Below are positions 53,273 to 62,785 of a stretch of DNA of 64,000 bases, in pieces. The notes beneath the pieces were generated by a model that did no database searches, was not told the DNA's origin, and saw only the letters and a list, made by a program, of their open reading frames with translations. The DNA lies in NCBI GenBank assembly GCA_047974765.1, contig JBKECP010000019.1:1-64000 (forward strand). Reading direction: 5' to 3'. This DNA is from JBKECP01 sp047974765. GTDB lineage: Bacteria > Pseudomonadota > Gammaproteobacteria > Pseudomonadales > Halieaceae. How positions within the stretch are numbered: the first letter of the stretch is position 1; every line of letters starts with the position of its first letter. The position numbers were made by a program, and so were the translations under genes.

Positions 53273-53337
53273 GTATATTCCTGCTCGAGTCTTTGTGAGT
53301 GATGATGGGCACCAAAGGCTATGGCAAATATTTATTT

Positions 53338-53356
53338 GCGAATGATAATCGTTATA
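53338..53356 (-). promoter_or_regulatory. Fur box
   Basis: GCGAATGATAATCGTTATA agrees with the 19-bp Fur consensus (GATAATGATAATCATTATC) at 15 of 19 positions. It is 66 bp upstream of the receptor start and probably overlaps its promoter. Confidence 0.8.
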
Positions 53357-53460
53357 TTTTATTTTTTCTATGGTGTGATAGCACGTTCCTGCCTTAATGG
53401 GTATTACCAAATTCTCGATACCTGTTTACACTGCTACCTGATATTTGATGCTCATCTTTT

Positions 53461-54285
53461 ATGACAAGGCTTTTTATGCTTAACAGGTTGCTTGTTATTG
53501 TCCTATTGATCACACTGGCCGCGTGTACGGTGACACAAGACTTGCACACGCTATCTGATGTTGAGGAAATACACCCCGGTATAATGAGGGGTTATCTGCC
53601 TATGGATGAGCTGCCGGACAGTGCAGCTTTGTTGCCTGCGGCACCTGCGCAAGATTCTGCCTTGCAGACTGCTGATGAGGAAGCCAACCTGGCCTATCAG
53701 GATTTGCGTGGAGGTCAGCGTTGGAATCTTGCCGTCAGAGATGCCAATTTGTACTTTCCAGCTGCGGCTGAGACCTTCTCCTGCGCACTAAATTTGCCGA
53801 TCGGCGAGCAGCAGACGCCCTTCCTGTACCGTGTCCTGCGCCGTACTCTGGCAGATGCCGGCCTGTCCACCTACGGTGCCAAGAACAAATATCAGCGTAT
53901 CCGCCCATTTATGGTCAATAACCTGGTCAGCTGTACCCCGGATGAAGAAGAGGCATTGCGTAAGGATGGCTCCTATCCTTCTGGTCATACGACAATCGGC
54001 TGGACCTGGGCACTATTGCTGGCTGAGCTGGCGCCTGAGCGCAAAGATGCCATTCTTCAGCGCGGCTGGGCTTTTGGTGAAAGTCGTGAAATTTGCAATG
54101 TCCACTGGAATAGTGATACGGACATGGGGCGGATAATGGGTTCGTCTGCTGTTGCTGCCCTGCATAGCAATGCTGAATTTAAAGCGGATTTCGCCCAGGC
54201 GAAACGGGAAGTGACTGCACTGCGTAAAAGTGGTGCTGTCTCTTTTCTGAATTGCGCTGCGGAAAAACGGGCACTGTCTCAATAA
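53461..54285 (+). CDS. Class A non-specific acid phosphatase (PAP2 superfamily), lipoprotein
   Basis: 274 residues. The lipobox LAAC (19-22) marks a lipoprotein signal peptide. The three phosphatase motifs are present: KYQRIRP (K-x6-RP), YPSGHT and SREICNVHWNSD (SR-x5-H-x3-D), as in PhoN/PhoC. It would remove phosphate from diverse esters on the outer or periplasmic face. It is divergent from the TonB receptor (the region between holds the Fur box), so joint iron regulation is possible but not shown. Confidence 0.88.
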   Translation: MTRLFMLNRLLVIVLLITLAACTVTQDLHTLSDVEEIHPGIMRGYLPMDELPDSAALLPAAPAQDSALQTADEEANLAYQDLRGGQRWNLAVRDANLYFPAAAETFSCALNLPIGEQQTPFLYRVLRRTLADAGLSTYGAKNKYQRIRPFMVNNLVSCTPDEEEALRKDGSYPSGHTTIGWTWALLLAELAPERKDAILQRGWAFGESREICNVHWNSDTDMGRIMGSSAVAALHSNAEFKADFAQAKREVTALRKSGAVSFLNCAAEKRALSQ

Positions 54286-54339
54286 ACTGATCGCCATCTC
54301 GGAGCAGGTGCGAGTGAACTTATTAAGCAGAATTTGCGA

Positions 54340-54520
54340 AATTCCTTATTAATATTAACTCGGTAAGTTTTTAGCTGAATTAATAAGCGGCACATGGATG
54401 TGCCGCCGCAGGCTACAAGCCTGCGCGAGCCCTTGAAAATCAAGGGATTTCAAAAATTCCGTCGATTTTCAGGGGCGACAATCAAATAGTGAAGGATTCA
54501 TCTATTTGATTGCCAGGTTA
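54340..54520 (+). repeat. Hairpin repeat family B, copy d
   Basis: The best-preserved copy, with perfect hairpins GCGGCACAT/ATGTGCCGC (54387-54406), CGCAGGCT/AGCCTGCG (54407-54425), CCCTTGA/TCAAGGG (54430-54446) and CAATCAAATAG/CTATTTGATTG (54479-54512), after a longer AT-rich stem starting TTATTAA at about 54347. It lies between the convergent phosphatase and RimK-like genes and may end transcription of both. Confidence 0.8.
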
Positions 54521-55990
54521 ATAGTGTCCTCGCCGGGCCTCCATCCGTCGTAGCAGGATGCCAAGAATGGTTTTGTAGAGCTCCGCGCCCAGGTATTTGT
54601 CTTCCACGTCGGCATCAATGTTGGGATTGTCGTTGACTTCGATAACATAGCCTTTGCTTTCGCGCTCTTTTACATCGACACCGTAGAAACCGTCCCCGAT
54701 TGGTCGTGTAGCGCGCAGTGCGGCTTCCAGAACACCCGGCGGCACTTCAAAGGTTGGCAGGGTGTCGAAATCGCCAGAGTCGGTTTTGCTGCCGTGGCGA
54801 TAAATCTGCCAGTGATCCTTCACCATGTAATAGCGACAGGCATAGAGCGGCTTGCCGTCGAGTATACCAATACGCCAGTCGAAGTCGGTGTATAAAAACT
54901 CCTGAGCCAGCAGCAACGTGGAACGCTGGAAAAGTCGCTTGCAAATACTTTTCAATTCCTGGGTATTGTTGGCTTTTTCCACGCCTTTGGAGAAAGCACC
55001 GTCGGGAATTTTAATTACAACAGGATAGCCGCCCAGCTCCTGTTCCAGACAATCCAGTTGTCTGGTTTCGTCTTTATAAAGCACCACTGTTTTGGGTGAG
55101 GGCACCTTGTGAGTGCGAAATAAATCGGCCAGATAAATTTTGTTAGTACAGCGCAAAATGGAATTGCTGTCATCAATAACTACCAGCCCTTCACTCTCTG
55201 CTTTTTTTGCAAAGCGATAGCTATAGTGGTCAATGTTGGTGGTGGTACGGATAAACAGGCCATCAAATTCAGGCAGGCGCAAATAATCACGCTGGTTAAT
55301 CTGCTCGATTTCAATACCCAGTTCGCGTCCGGCCTTGCCAAAGTTTTTGAGAGCTACAGCATCAGAAGGTGGTAGTGTTTCGGTGGGGTCTACCAAAATG
55401 GCCAGATCATAGCGGGCTGTTTTTTGTGTGCGTTGCCGACGCCAAACCTTGCGGCTGAACTCATCCAGTGCAGTGGCAAATGTACTTTCCTGTTCTTCGC
55501 TCAGGCCGTTGGGTGGCAGCGGCTTGAGGCGGGCAACATCCCACTGTTTACGAAAACGCAGAGTGATTTCCAGAATGGGACAGGGAAAACTCTCAAACAA
55601 CCTCTGAGTCAGATCATCAAAACCCTGCTGCTCGCAGTGGCCGAAATGACTAAGTAGCACCATGTCTTGGGAGATGTCGGCGTTTTTGAGCGTCTTGGGC
55701 AGCTTTTTGCCCAGGCTGTCAAGATGAATGCGATAGAGGGCGCGTTTGCTCAAATCATTCAGCGTACGCACCGAGGGAATTACCTTGTGGCCACGCGCCT
55801 CTGCCAGCAAAGAGCAGTAATAGCCCTGGCTGAGATAGCCAAAACTGCGGCTGAGATTAATGATGCGGGTACGACTTGAAGCCTGCGGATAATTGCCGTT
55901 CATGTAGTCGGCAAAGCTGATGACCTGTTCGCTGGGGTAGTAAGCTGCCCAGTCCGATGGCTTATCGATAACGATCAGTGTCTGAGACAT
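54518..55990 (-). CDS. RimK-like ATP-grasp ligase with an RLAN domain
   Basis: 490 residues. The N-terminal 180 residues match the RLAN domain (QASSRTRIINLSRSFGYLSQ, YCSLLAEARGHKVIP, SVRTLNDLSKRAL). The C-terminal part is an ATP-grasp domain, with CTNKIYLADLFRTHKVPSPK, YPVVIKIPDGAFSKGV, DFDWRIGILDGKPLYACRY and the metal-binding EVNDNPNID. The family joins amino acids, typically glutamate, to an acceptor with ATP, but the acceptor of RLAN-containing members is unknown. Neighbouring peptidase or GNAT partner genes sometimes seen with this family are absent here. Confidence 0.85.
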   Translation of the reverse strand: MSQTLIVIDKPSDWAAYYPSEQVISFADYMNGNYPQASSRTRIINLSRSFGYLSQGYYCSLLAEARGHKVIPSVRTLNDLSKRALYRIHLDSLGKKLPKTLKNADISQDMVLLSHFGHCEQQGFDDLTQRLFESFPCPILEITLRFRKQWDVARLKPLPPNGLSEEQESTFATALDEFSRKVWRRQRTQKTARYDLAILVDPTETLPPSDAVALKNFGKAGRELGIEIEQINQRDYLRLPEFDGLFIRTTTNIDHYSYRFAKKAESEGLVVIDDSNSILRCTNKIYLADLFRTHKVPSPKTVVLYKDETRQLDCLEQELGGYPVVIKIPDGAFSKGVEKANNTQELKSICKRLFQRSTLLLAQEFLYTDFDWRIGILDGKPLYACRYYMVKDHWQIYRHGSKTDSGDFDTLPTFEVPPGVLEAALRATRPIGDGFYGVDVKERESKGYVIEVNDNPNIDADVEDKYLGAELYKTILGILLRRMEARRGHY

Positions 55991-56130
55991 GTAGCAATGA
56001 ATGCCATGAAAAGTGAGGAAAACGGAAGGAGTATTGGCCTGTGGCGGGGCTTCGTCAATGGCCTGAATAAGGAAAATTTGACGGTATTATTTGCACTTTT
56101 TATCTGATTTTATGGCTGATAATACCGTGG

Positions 56131-57054
56131 TCAGTAATCGCCCAGCATGGCCTTCAGATGTGTCTCCACCGAGCGCGCCAGCGAATGCAGATCATAGCCA
56201 CCCTCCAGGCATGAAACAACTCGCCCCTGTGCAGAAGTATCTGCCTGTTCACAGATACGGCGGGTAATCCAATGATAGTCACTATCGACCAGATTGAGGT
56301 TGGCCATCAGATCGGCTTTGTGGGCATCAAAGCCCGCTGATACCAAAATCAATTCGGGTGCAAATGCGCTCAGTCGTGGTAACCAATGTGTCGTTACCGC
56401 CTGCTGAAAGTCACTGCCAATAGCTCCTGCGGGCAGGGGAGCGTTGACAACATTGGTGGCGTCACAGTCTATGCCGGTGTGGGGATAGAAAGGGTGCTGA
56501 AAAGTTGAGCAAAACAGAATACGCTCATCACCCTGTACGATGTCTTCGGTACCATTGCCGTGATGGACATCAAAATCGACAATGGCAACTCGCTCAAGGC
56601 CGTGGTTGAGCAATGCATGATAGGCGCCAACAGCAACATTATTAAAGAAGCAAAATCCCATTGCCCGGTTTCGTTCAGCGTGATGACCAGGTGGACGCAC
56701 TGCACAAAAAGCCTGGCGAACAGTTCCGCTCATTACCATATCAACAGCTCTCTCGGCAGCGCCTGCTGCGTGCAAGGCGGCTGTCAGGCTATGGGGGTTC
56801 ATCATCGTATCCTGATCAATATGGTAATAACCTTCAGCGGGAGACGCATCGTACAGGGATTGAATGTAATTGGGGCAGTGGACGGCAGCCAGTAAATCGG
56901 TATTGACCTTTGGCGCTTCCTCGTGAATCAGGGCCATGTCCAGGCCACCGGCAATCATTCGGTCACAGATAGCACTCAAACGCTCGGGGCGTTCAGGATG
57001 CTGTCCCATTTCGTGCAGCATGAAGACAGGGTGGTTGATATAGGCAATAGTCAT
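56131..57054 (-). CDS. Histone-deacetylase-like amidohydrolase (AcuC/HDAC family)
   Basis: 307 residues. The zinc-site motifs are complete: RPPGHHAERNRAMGFCFFNN, VDFDVHHGNGTEDIV (Asp and His ligands) and SAGFDAHKADLMANLNL, with LEGGYDLHSLA at the end. Family members deacetylate lysines in proteins (AcuC, for acetyl-CoA synthetase) or acetylpolyamines. It is divergent, by 111 bp, from a Pat-type acetyltransferase gene, which suggests an opposing pair. The start ATG 57054 has no strong Shine-Dalgarno sequence. Confidence 0.9.
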   Translation of the reverse strand: MTIAYINHPVFMLHEMGQHPERPERLSAICDRMIAGGLDMALIHEEAPKVNTDLLAAVHCPNYIQSLYDASPAEGYYHIDQDTMMNPHSLTAALHAAGAAERAVDMVMSGTVRQAFCAVRPPGHHAERNRAMGFCFFNNVAVGAYHALLNHGLERVAIVDFDVHHGNGTEDIVQGDERILFCSTFQHPFYPHTGIDCDATNVVNAPLPAGAIGSDFQQAVTTHWLPRLSAFAPELILVSAGFDAHKADLMANLNLVDSDYHWITRRICEQADTSAQGRVVSCLEGGYDLHSLARSVETHLKAMLGDY

Positions 57055-57165
57055 ATGTTGTTTTATTGTGTCTGTATTGGCAATTCGGTGAAAGCAGTCA
57101 ACAGGAAACCGCAGACAAGGCTATACTGGCCATACTCTAGACTATTTGGATGCCGGTTAGCCAGT

Positions 57166-59850
57166 ATGAGAAAGCACAGGTTGCACCATATTTTTGAGCC
57201 GCGCTCTATCGCCGTGATTGGTGCCACCACGCGGGTGGGTTCGGTTGGCTTTCAGGTAATGCACAATATTGTCAGTGCTGGTTTCAAGGGTGAGATATAC
57301 CCGATTAACCGCAACCATGAAAGCGTACTCGGACATCGTTGCTATGCCACAGTCAGTGATGTTGATGGCAGCATTGACCTGGTGGTAATGGCCATTCCCT
57401 CCCGAAAAATCCCTGGCGTTATGCGGCGTTGTGTCGTCAAAGGTGTCGGTGGAGTGGTTGTAATCTCAGCCGGTTTTGGTGAAGTTGGCCCTCTTGGTGA
57501 GCGACTTCAGGATGAAATTGCCAGTATTGCCCGCGATGCGGATATACCTCTGATTGGTCCCAACTGTCTTGGAGTTATTCGTCCGATTGCCGGTGTTAAT
57601 GCCAGCTTTGCCCAGGATCAGGTGCTGTCTGGCAAGGTGGCATTGGTATCGCAGTCCGGCGCTTTTTGTTCAGCGCTGATGGATGCAGCTTATTCTGCAG
57701 GGCGGGGGTTTTCGGCGGTGGCCTCGTTAGGGGCAACGGCTGATGTTGATTTTGGTCAGGTTCTTGACTATCTGTCGACAGACGGGCGCACCAGCTCCAT
57801 TCTTTTATATATTGAGGGTGTCAGTGATGCCCGGGCTTTTTTAAGTGGTTTGCGTGCTGCTGCCCGCCTCAAACCTGTGGTGGTGGTTAAGCCGGGGCGG
57901 CATGAGCTTGCACGTCGTGCTGCGGTAACACATACCGGTGGCCATAACGGCAGTGATGAAGTTTTCAATGCGGCATTGGAGCGTGCCGGTGTGGTTCGTG
58001 TGCAGCGTGCAAGTGAACTGGTTGCGGCGGCGAATATCCTGTCTTCCAAAGTGCGGGTAAAGGGTAACCGCCTGGCTATCATCACTAACGGTGGCGGGCC
58101 GGGCGTGATGGCGGCTGATCATGCCGTTGAACGGTTGGTACCATTGGCTGAGCTTGGTGATGCCACAGTTGAAGCTCTGGCAGAGGTACTGCCTGCTCAC
58201 TGGGCTCATTGCGGGCCAATTGATCTGCTTGGTGATGCTGATGCTGCACGCTATGAACAGGCGGTTCGACTGATCATTGCCGATCGCAATGTTGATGGTG
58301 TGCTGGTTATGTTAACGCCCCAGGGCATGACAGAACCAACGGCTTGTGCGCAAGCCGTCATCAATGCCGTCAAGGGCGCTTTCAAGCCGGTATTGGCCTG
58401 CTGGTTGGGGCAGAATCGCATTCAGGAAGGTCGTGAGTTACTTGAGGCCAATGGTATTCCCACATTTAACAGCCCGGAAGTTGGCGTGGATGGTTTTGCC
58501 TACCTGTCGGCCTATCGTCGCAATCAGAACAAATTAATACAGGCGCCACCGCCGTTATCACATCATTGTGCCCCTGATATCGAACGTGCACGGGCGGCTC
58601 TGGATGCGGTTATCGAAAAGGGCCGCATGACACTGGATAATATTGAATCACGTGCTGTGCTTGAGGCTTTTCATATACCGGTGTCGCACTGTGTCAATGC
58701 CACCACCCCGGCGGAAGCCCTGACGGCGGCTGAAGCCATTGATTCGCCGGTGGTGATGAAAATCAACTCCCCTGATATTTCGCACAAGAGTGATGTTGGT
58801 GGTGTGCGACTTAATGTGCGTGAATATGAATCCGTGCCGATTGTGTTCCGAGAGATTTTGGCTGATGTTGTATTTACTGCCCCCCAGGCCCGTATTCACG
58901 GGGTTACGCTGGAGCCAATGGAGGAGCGTCCTTATGCGCGAGAGGTGGTTGTTGCCATCGAGCGAGATCCGGTCTTTGGGCCGGTTATCCGTTTTGGTAC
59001 GGGTGGCATGGCGATGGATATTCACGCTGATACCCATGTCGCACTGCCACCGCTGAATACATTTTTGTGCGAAGACCTGATTCGCAGTACTCGTATCGAA
59101 CGGGCTTTAAGAGGTTTTCGCAACCTGCCGGGTGTGAGTCTGAAACCGTTGGTGGATATTCTCATGCGCGCTTCGGAGATGGCCTGTGAATTGCCCCGGC
59201 TGGATCGTTTGATTATTAATCCGATACTGGTCGATGAAGACGGTGCGGTAGCGGTTGACGCCTGGATCAGCCTTGTTGATATGCCAAAGGATGTTGCCCG
59301 CTATGCCCATATGGCAATTCATCCCTATCCCCCGGGGCTTGAATTCACACTCAATGTCCGTGATGGCAGACAGCTCAATGTGCGACCAATCCGGCCGGAA
59401 GATACGGCTCTTGAACAGCGTTTTGTGGATGAGTTATCGGCACAGAGCAAGTACTTTCGCTTTATGTACGGCGTCAGTGATATTAGCCCTGAAATGCTGG
59501 CCCGCTTTACCCAGATTGACTACGACCGGGAAATGGCATTGATTGCCGTGGAGAATGAGGGTGAAGCACAGGAGCGGATGGTGGGGGTGGCCCGCTATGT
59601 GGCCAATCCCGGTGGAGAATCCTGTGAATTTGCATTGACTGTGGCAGATGATATGCACCGGCTGGGACTGGGTAGTCAGCTGATGGAACACCTGATGGAG
59701 CTGGCGCGCAAGCAGGGCTTTATCGAAATGGAGGGTGATGTACTGGCCCAAAATGTGAATATGCTGAAGCTGGTGCGCAAGCTTGGCTTCAGTGTTCATC
59801 GCAGCTCGCTGGATGCGGAAGTTATGCAGGTTGTACGCCCGCTTGTCTGA
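57166..59850 (+). CDS. Protein lysine acetyltransferase Pat (acyl-CoA synthetase-like plus GNAT)
   Basis: 894 residues from ATG 57166 (MRKHRLHHIFEPRSIAVIGA). An ADP-forming acyl-CoA synthetase-like part covers about 700 residues: CoA-binding domain (SIAVIGATTRVGSVGFQV), ligase-CoA domain (VSQSGAFCSALMDAA), and an ATP-grasp domain (ESRAVLEAFHIPVSH, VVMKINSPDISHKSDVGGV). A GNAT domain follows from about 740, with RLGLGSQLMEHLMELARKQG. This is the E. coli PatZ/YfiQ, Salmonella Pat design, which acetylates and silences acetyl-CoA synthetase and other enzymes. The synthetase part is usually catalytically inactive. Confidence 0.9.
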   Translation: MRKHRLHHIFEPRSIAVIGATTRVGSVGFQVMHNIVSAGFKGEIYPINRNHESVLGHRCYATVSDVDGSIDLVVMAIPSRKIPGVMRRCVVKGVGGVVVISAGFGEVGPLGERLQDEIASIARDADIPLIGPNCLGVIRPIAGVNASFAQDQVLSGKVALVSQSGAFCSALMDAAYSAGRGFSAVASLGATADVDFGQVLDYLSTDGRTSSILLYIEGVSDARAFLSGLRAAARLKPVVVVKPGRHELARRAAVTHTGGHNGSDEVFNAALERAGVVRVQRASELVAAANILSSKVRVKGNRLAIITNGGGPGVMAADHAVERLVPLAELGDATVEALAEVLPAHWAHCGPIDLLGDADAARYEQAVRLIIADRNVDGVLVMLTPQGMTEPTACAQAVINAVKGAFKPVLACWLGQNRIQEGRELLEANGIPTFNSPEVGVDGFAYLSAYRRNQNKLIQAPPPLSHHCAPDIERARAALDAVIEKGRMTLDNIESRAVLEAFHIPVSHCVNATTPAEALTAAEAIDSPVVMKINSPDISHKSDVGGVRLNVREYESVPIVFREILADVVFTAPQARIHGVTLEPMEERPYAREVVVAIERDPVFGPVIRFGTGGMAMDIHADTHVALPPLNTFLCEDLIRSTRIERALRGFRNLPGVSLKPLVDILMRASEMACELPRLDRLIINPILVDEDGAVAVDAWISLVDMPKDVARYAHMAIHPYPPGLEFTLNVRDGRQLNVRPIRPEDTALEQRFVDELSAQSKYFRFMYGVSDISPEMLARFTQIDYDREMALIAVENEGEAQERMVGVARYVANPGGESCEFALTVADDMHRLGLGSQLMEHLMELARKQGFIEMEGDVLAQNVNMLKLVRKLGFSVHRSSLDAEVMQVVRPLV

Positions 59851-59894
59851 GTTGCAGTGGTATGATCGCTTCAACGATCTGTCAGGAGCAATTC

Positions 59895-62030
59895 ATGTCA
59901 ACTATCAAAAATCTGAGTGGTACCATCGGTCTATTGACCTGCCTTGGCGCTGCCGCTTCCTCCGTCTTTGATTATCCCCAGACACGCAAGATTGAGCACA
60001 CAGATAATTATCACGGTACTGCCGTGGCTGATCCCTACCGTTGGCTGGAAGAGGATGTGCGTGAATCAAAGGGTGTGGCCGACTGGGTGGCGGTACAAAA
60101 TACACTGACCTTCGATTACCTGTCCGGTCTGCCAGCGCGCGAAGCGATCAAGTCACGCCTGACGACACTGTGGGATTATGAACGTTATTCCGCTCCCGAG
60201 CGCCATGGTGATCATTATTTTTACCACTACAACAATGGTTTACAGAACCAGGCGGTCATCTACCGCAGCAGGGAGCCAGGTAAGGATGCGGAGCTGGTGC
60301 TGGACCCGAACAAATGGTCTGCCGATGGGACGGTTGCTCTGGGTGGCCTGGCAGTCAGTCCCACGGGGCGTTACCTGGCCTTTGGTGAGCAGGATGGCGG
60401 CAGTGACTGGCGCACCTGGCGTATCAAGGATGTGCACAATGGCAAGGTACTCACTGATGAATTGAAGTGGATAAAATTCTCCGGTGTCAGCTGGGCAGCT
60501 GATGAGTCCGGTTTTTATTACAGCCGTTATCCTGAGCCAGATGCTGCTGAAAAATTTCAAAGTCTGAATACCAATATGTCGGTTTGGTTTCACCGGCTGG
60601 GCACACCTCAAACACAGGACCGGCTAGTCTACGCCCGGCCGGACCATCCCGACTGGGGTTTTGCTGCTGAACTGAGCCACGATGGCCGATACCTGTTTAT
60701 CTTCACCTGGATCGGCACGGATGATCGCTATCGTCTGGAGTATATTGATCTGACTGTGGCACCTGACAAAGTCATGGTGATCGAGGATACGTTCAGGGCA
60801 GGTTTTTCACTGGCGGGTGTTATCGGCAATGTGGCTTATTTCCGCTCAACTCTTGATGCGCCCCGGGGGCGTCTGCTCAGCATCGATTTGGCTGAAAGTA
60901 CTCCCGTCTGGCACGAGGTGATAGCTGAACACAGCGCTGTGCTTGAAGATATCTCCCAGGTGGGTGAATACTTTGTGCTGCAATACCTGGAAGATGCTCA
61001 TGCCCTGGTGCGTATCAGCGACAGCAAAGGTGAGTCCGTCCGGGATATGAAGCTGCCGGGTCTTGGCAATGTGTATGGTTTTGCCGCCGATCCCGACAGC
61101 AATAGCAGCTATTTTGGCTTTTCCTCTCTCAACCGCCCCGGCACTATTTACCGCATGGATGCAGCCAGTGCCAGAAGTGTGTCGGCACTGTCGCCGGAGC
61201 TGGCCTTTGAGCCTGATGATTTTGTGGTTAAACAGCAGTTTTATGCATCAAAAGACGGTACTCGCGTGCCGATATTTATCGCCCACAAAAAAGGGTTGAA
61301 GCTGGATGGCAGCAACCCGACCTTGCTTTATGGTTATGGTGGTTTCAATATTTCGCTGACACCGGGCTATTCTGTTACCCGTCTTGCCTGGATGGATATG
61401 GGCGGTGTATTTGCGATGGCCAACCTGCGTGGCGGTGGCGAGTATGGTGAGAGCTGGCACAAAGCAGGTACCGGCCTGCAAAAGCAAAATGTATTTGATG
61501 ATTTTATCGCCGCGGGTGAATACCTGATCAGGCAGAAGTATACATCGGCAAAGCATCTGGGTATTTATGGTGGCAGTAATGGCGGCTTGCTGGTGGGGGC
61601 GGTGCTCAACCAGCGCCCCGATTTGTTTGCAGCAGCTATTCCGGCCGTTGGTGTCATGGATATGCTGCGTTTTCATCACTTTACGGCGGGGCGCTTCTGG
61701 GTTGATGATTATGGCTCGTCGGATAATGCAGAAGAATTTACGGCACTTTATGCCTATTCGCCCTATCACAATATCCAGCGCGATACCCATTATCCGGCGG
61801 TATTGGTGACGACAGCTGATACCGATGATCGCGTGGTGCCAGGGCACAGTTTCAAATACATTGCCCGCTTGCAGGAGTACCAGGCAGGCGATGCGCCAGT
61901 GATGATTCGTATTCAGACACGGGCAGGCCACGGTGCCGGTAAGCCCACCTCTATGCAGATTGATGAATACGCTGATATGTGGGCTTTTATGGCCCAACAT
62001 CTTGGCCTTGATATAGATGCAGATAAATAA
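59895..62030 (+). CDS. Prolyl oligopeptidase (S9 family serine peptidase)
   Basis: 711 residues from ATG 59895, with AGGAG at 59884-59888. A possible signal peptide covers residues 1-22. The beta-propeller half begins with ADPYRWLEEDVRESKGVADW and ends near residue 430. The alpha/beta hydrolase half carries the nucleophile in GIYGGSNGGLL, the Asp in TADTDDRVVPGHS, and the His in RAGHGAGKPT. It would cut after proline in short peptides. GGYGGFNI-like and ANLRGGGEYGESWHKAG motifs are diagnostic. Confidence 0.92.
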   Translation: MSTIKNLSGTIGLLTCLGAAASSVFDYPQTRKIEHTDNYHGTAVADPYRWLEEDVRESKGVADWVAVQNTLTFDYLSGLPAREAIKSRLTTLWDYERYSAPERHGDHYFYHYNNGLQNQAVIYRSREPGKDAELVLDPNKWSADGTVALGGLAVSPTGRYLAFGEQDGGSDWRTWRIKDVHNGKVLTDELKWIKFSGVSWAADESGFYYSRYPEPDAAEKFQSLNTNMSVWFHRLGTPQTQDRLVYARPDHPDWGFAAELSHDGRYLFIFTWIGTDDRYRLEYIDLTVAPDKVMVIEDTFRAGFSLAGVIGNVAYFRSTLDAPRGRLLSIDLAESTPVWHEVIAEHSAVLEDISQVGEYFVLQYLEDAHALVRISDSKGESVRDMKLPGLGNVYGFAADPDSNSSYFGFSSLNRPGTIYRMDAASARSVSALSPELAFEPDDFVVKQQFYASKDGTRVPIFIAHKKGLKLDGSNPTLLYGYGGFNISLTPGYSVTRLAWMDMGGVFAMANLRGGGEYGESWHKAGTGLQKQNVFDDFIAAGEYLIRQKYTSAKHLGIYGGSNGGLLVGAVLNQRPDLFAAAIPAVGVMDMLRFHHFTAGRFWVDDYGSSDNAEEFTALYAYSPYHNIQRDTHYPAVLVTTADTDDRVVPGHSFKYIARLQEYQAGDAPVMIRIQTRAGHGAGKPTSMQIDEYADMWAFMAQHLGLDIDADK

Positions 62031-62067
62031 ACAGAAATTATCAGGATGCTGAAGCACAAGGAGAACA

Positions 62068-62481
62068 ATGATGCCCAATTCCGCTAAAGTAAGTGATTAT
62101 ATGTTTCGCAATCCGCTGACCATCGGTCCCGATGAAAGCCTGGTGAAGGCCATCTCCATGATTGTTGAACATAAACTGACGGGTTTGACGGTCAGTGACA
62201 ATCAGGGCGGTGTGGTCGGTATTTTATCTGAGCTTGATTGTATCGAAGCCGTATTGACAGCTATTTATCACGATGGTGGCCCGGATCACCTGCTGGTTAA
62301 GGATGCTATGGCTGACAAGGTAAATACCTGCACATCCAGTGACGGCATAGTTGAAGTAGCGCGGGATATGGTGGATACCCGGCAGCGTCGCCGCCCGGTT
62401 ATTGAAAACGGCAAACTGATTGGGCAGGTCAGTTCCAACAATATTTTATGGGCGTTGATGCAGCATTCGCGCAGCCAGTAA
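62068..62481 (+). CDS. CBS-domain protein
   Basis: 137 residues, two CBS repeats: KVSDYMFRNPLTIGPDESL (to about 62) and LVKDAMADKVNTCTSSD (to about 130). Paired CBS domains bind adenosine nucleotides and sense energy state. No enzymatic domain is attached, so its partner is unknown. The ATG follows AAGGAGAACA. It lies 37 bp after the peptidase gene, on the same strand. Confidence 0.85.
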   Translation: MMPNSAKVSDYMFRNPLTIGPDESLVKAISMIVEHKLTGLTVSDNQGGVVGILSELDCIEAVLTAIYHDGGPDHLLVKDAMADKVNTCTSSDGIVEVARDMVDTRQRRRPVIENGKLIGQVSSNNILWALMQHSRSQ

Positions 62482-62785
62482 GTGGTTTGCCTGCCAAACG
62501 ATCAAGGCTTGTGATCGACTTTCGTTGACGGTGAACAACTATACACCGTCAATTGACTCGGCTAAATGCTTGCCGAGTTATTACCCGAGGATCTATGCGG
62601 CCGGGCTAATAATAGTGAGTGCCGCACGCTATCACTTTTGGCAGCACGTTATCCCGGAGTCAGCGACGATTGAGCGATAGCTGCAGCTATCGGATGATAT
62701 CTGCAAAAGTAATAACAACCGAACACAGGGCAGTATTTGCTGTCCAAGCGATGACAGTCATGCTTATCAGTACAGGAGATAGATA
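62482..62785. other. 304-bp intergenic region with hairpins
   Basis: No gene was recognised. The left part holds a terminator-like stem (CGATCA/TGATCG, 62499-62517) and the hairpin cluster annotated as repeat B copy e. The right part (62640-62760) has no clear structure. Confidence 0.5.
62525..62612. repeat. Hairpin repeat family B, partial copy e
   Basis: Three stems: TTGACGGTG/CACCGTCAA (62525-62552), ACTCGGC/GCCGAGT (62556-62578) and a TATTACCCG/CGGGCTAATA stem ending near 62612. The core CGGCTAAATGCTTGCCG is, in opposite orientation, almost identical to the first hairpin of copy a (CGGCAAGCATTTAGTCG). Only the first module of the family is recognisable. Confidence 0.55.
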
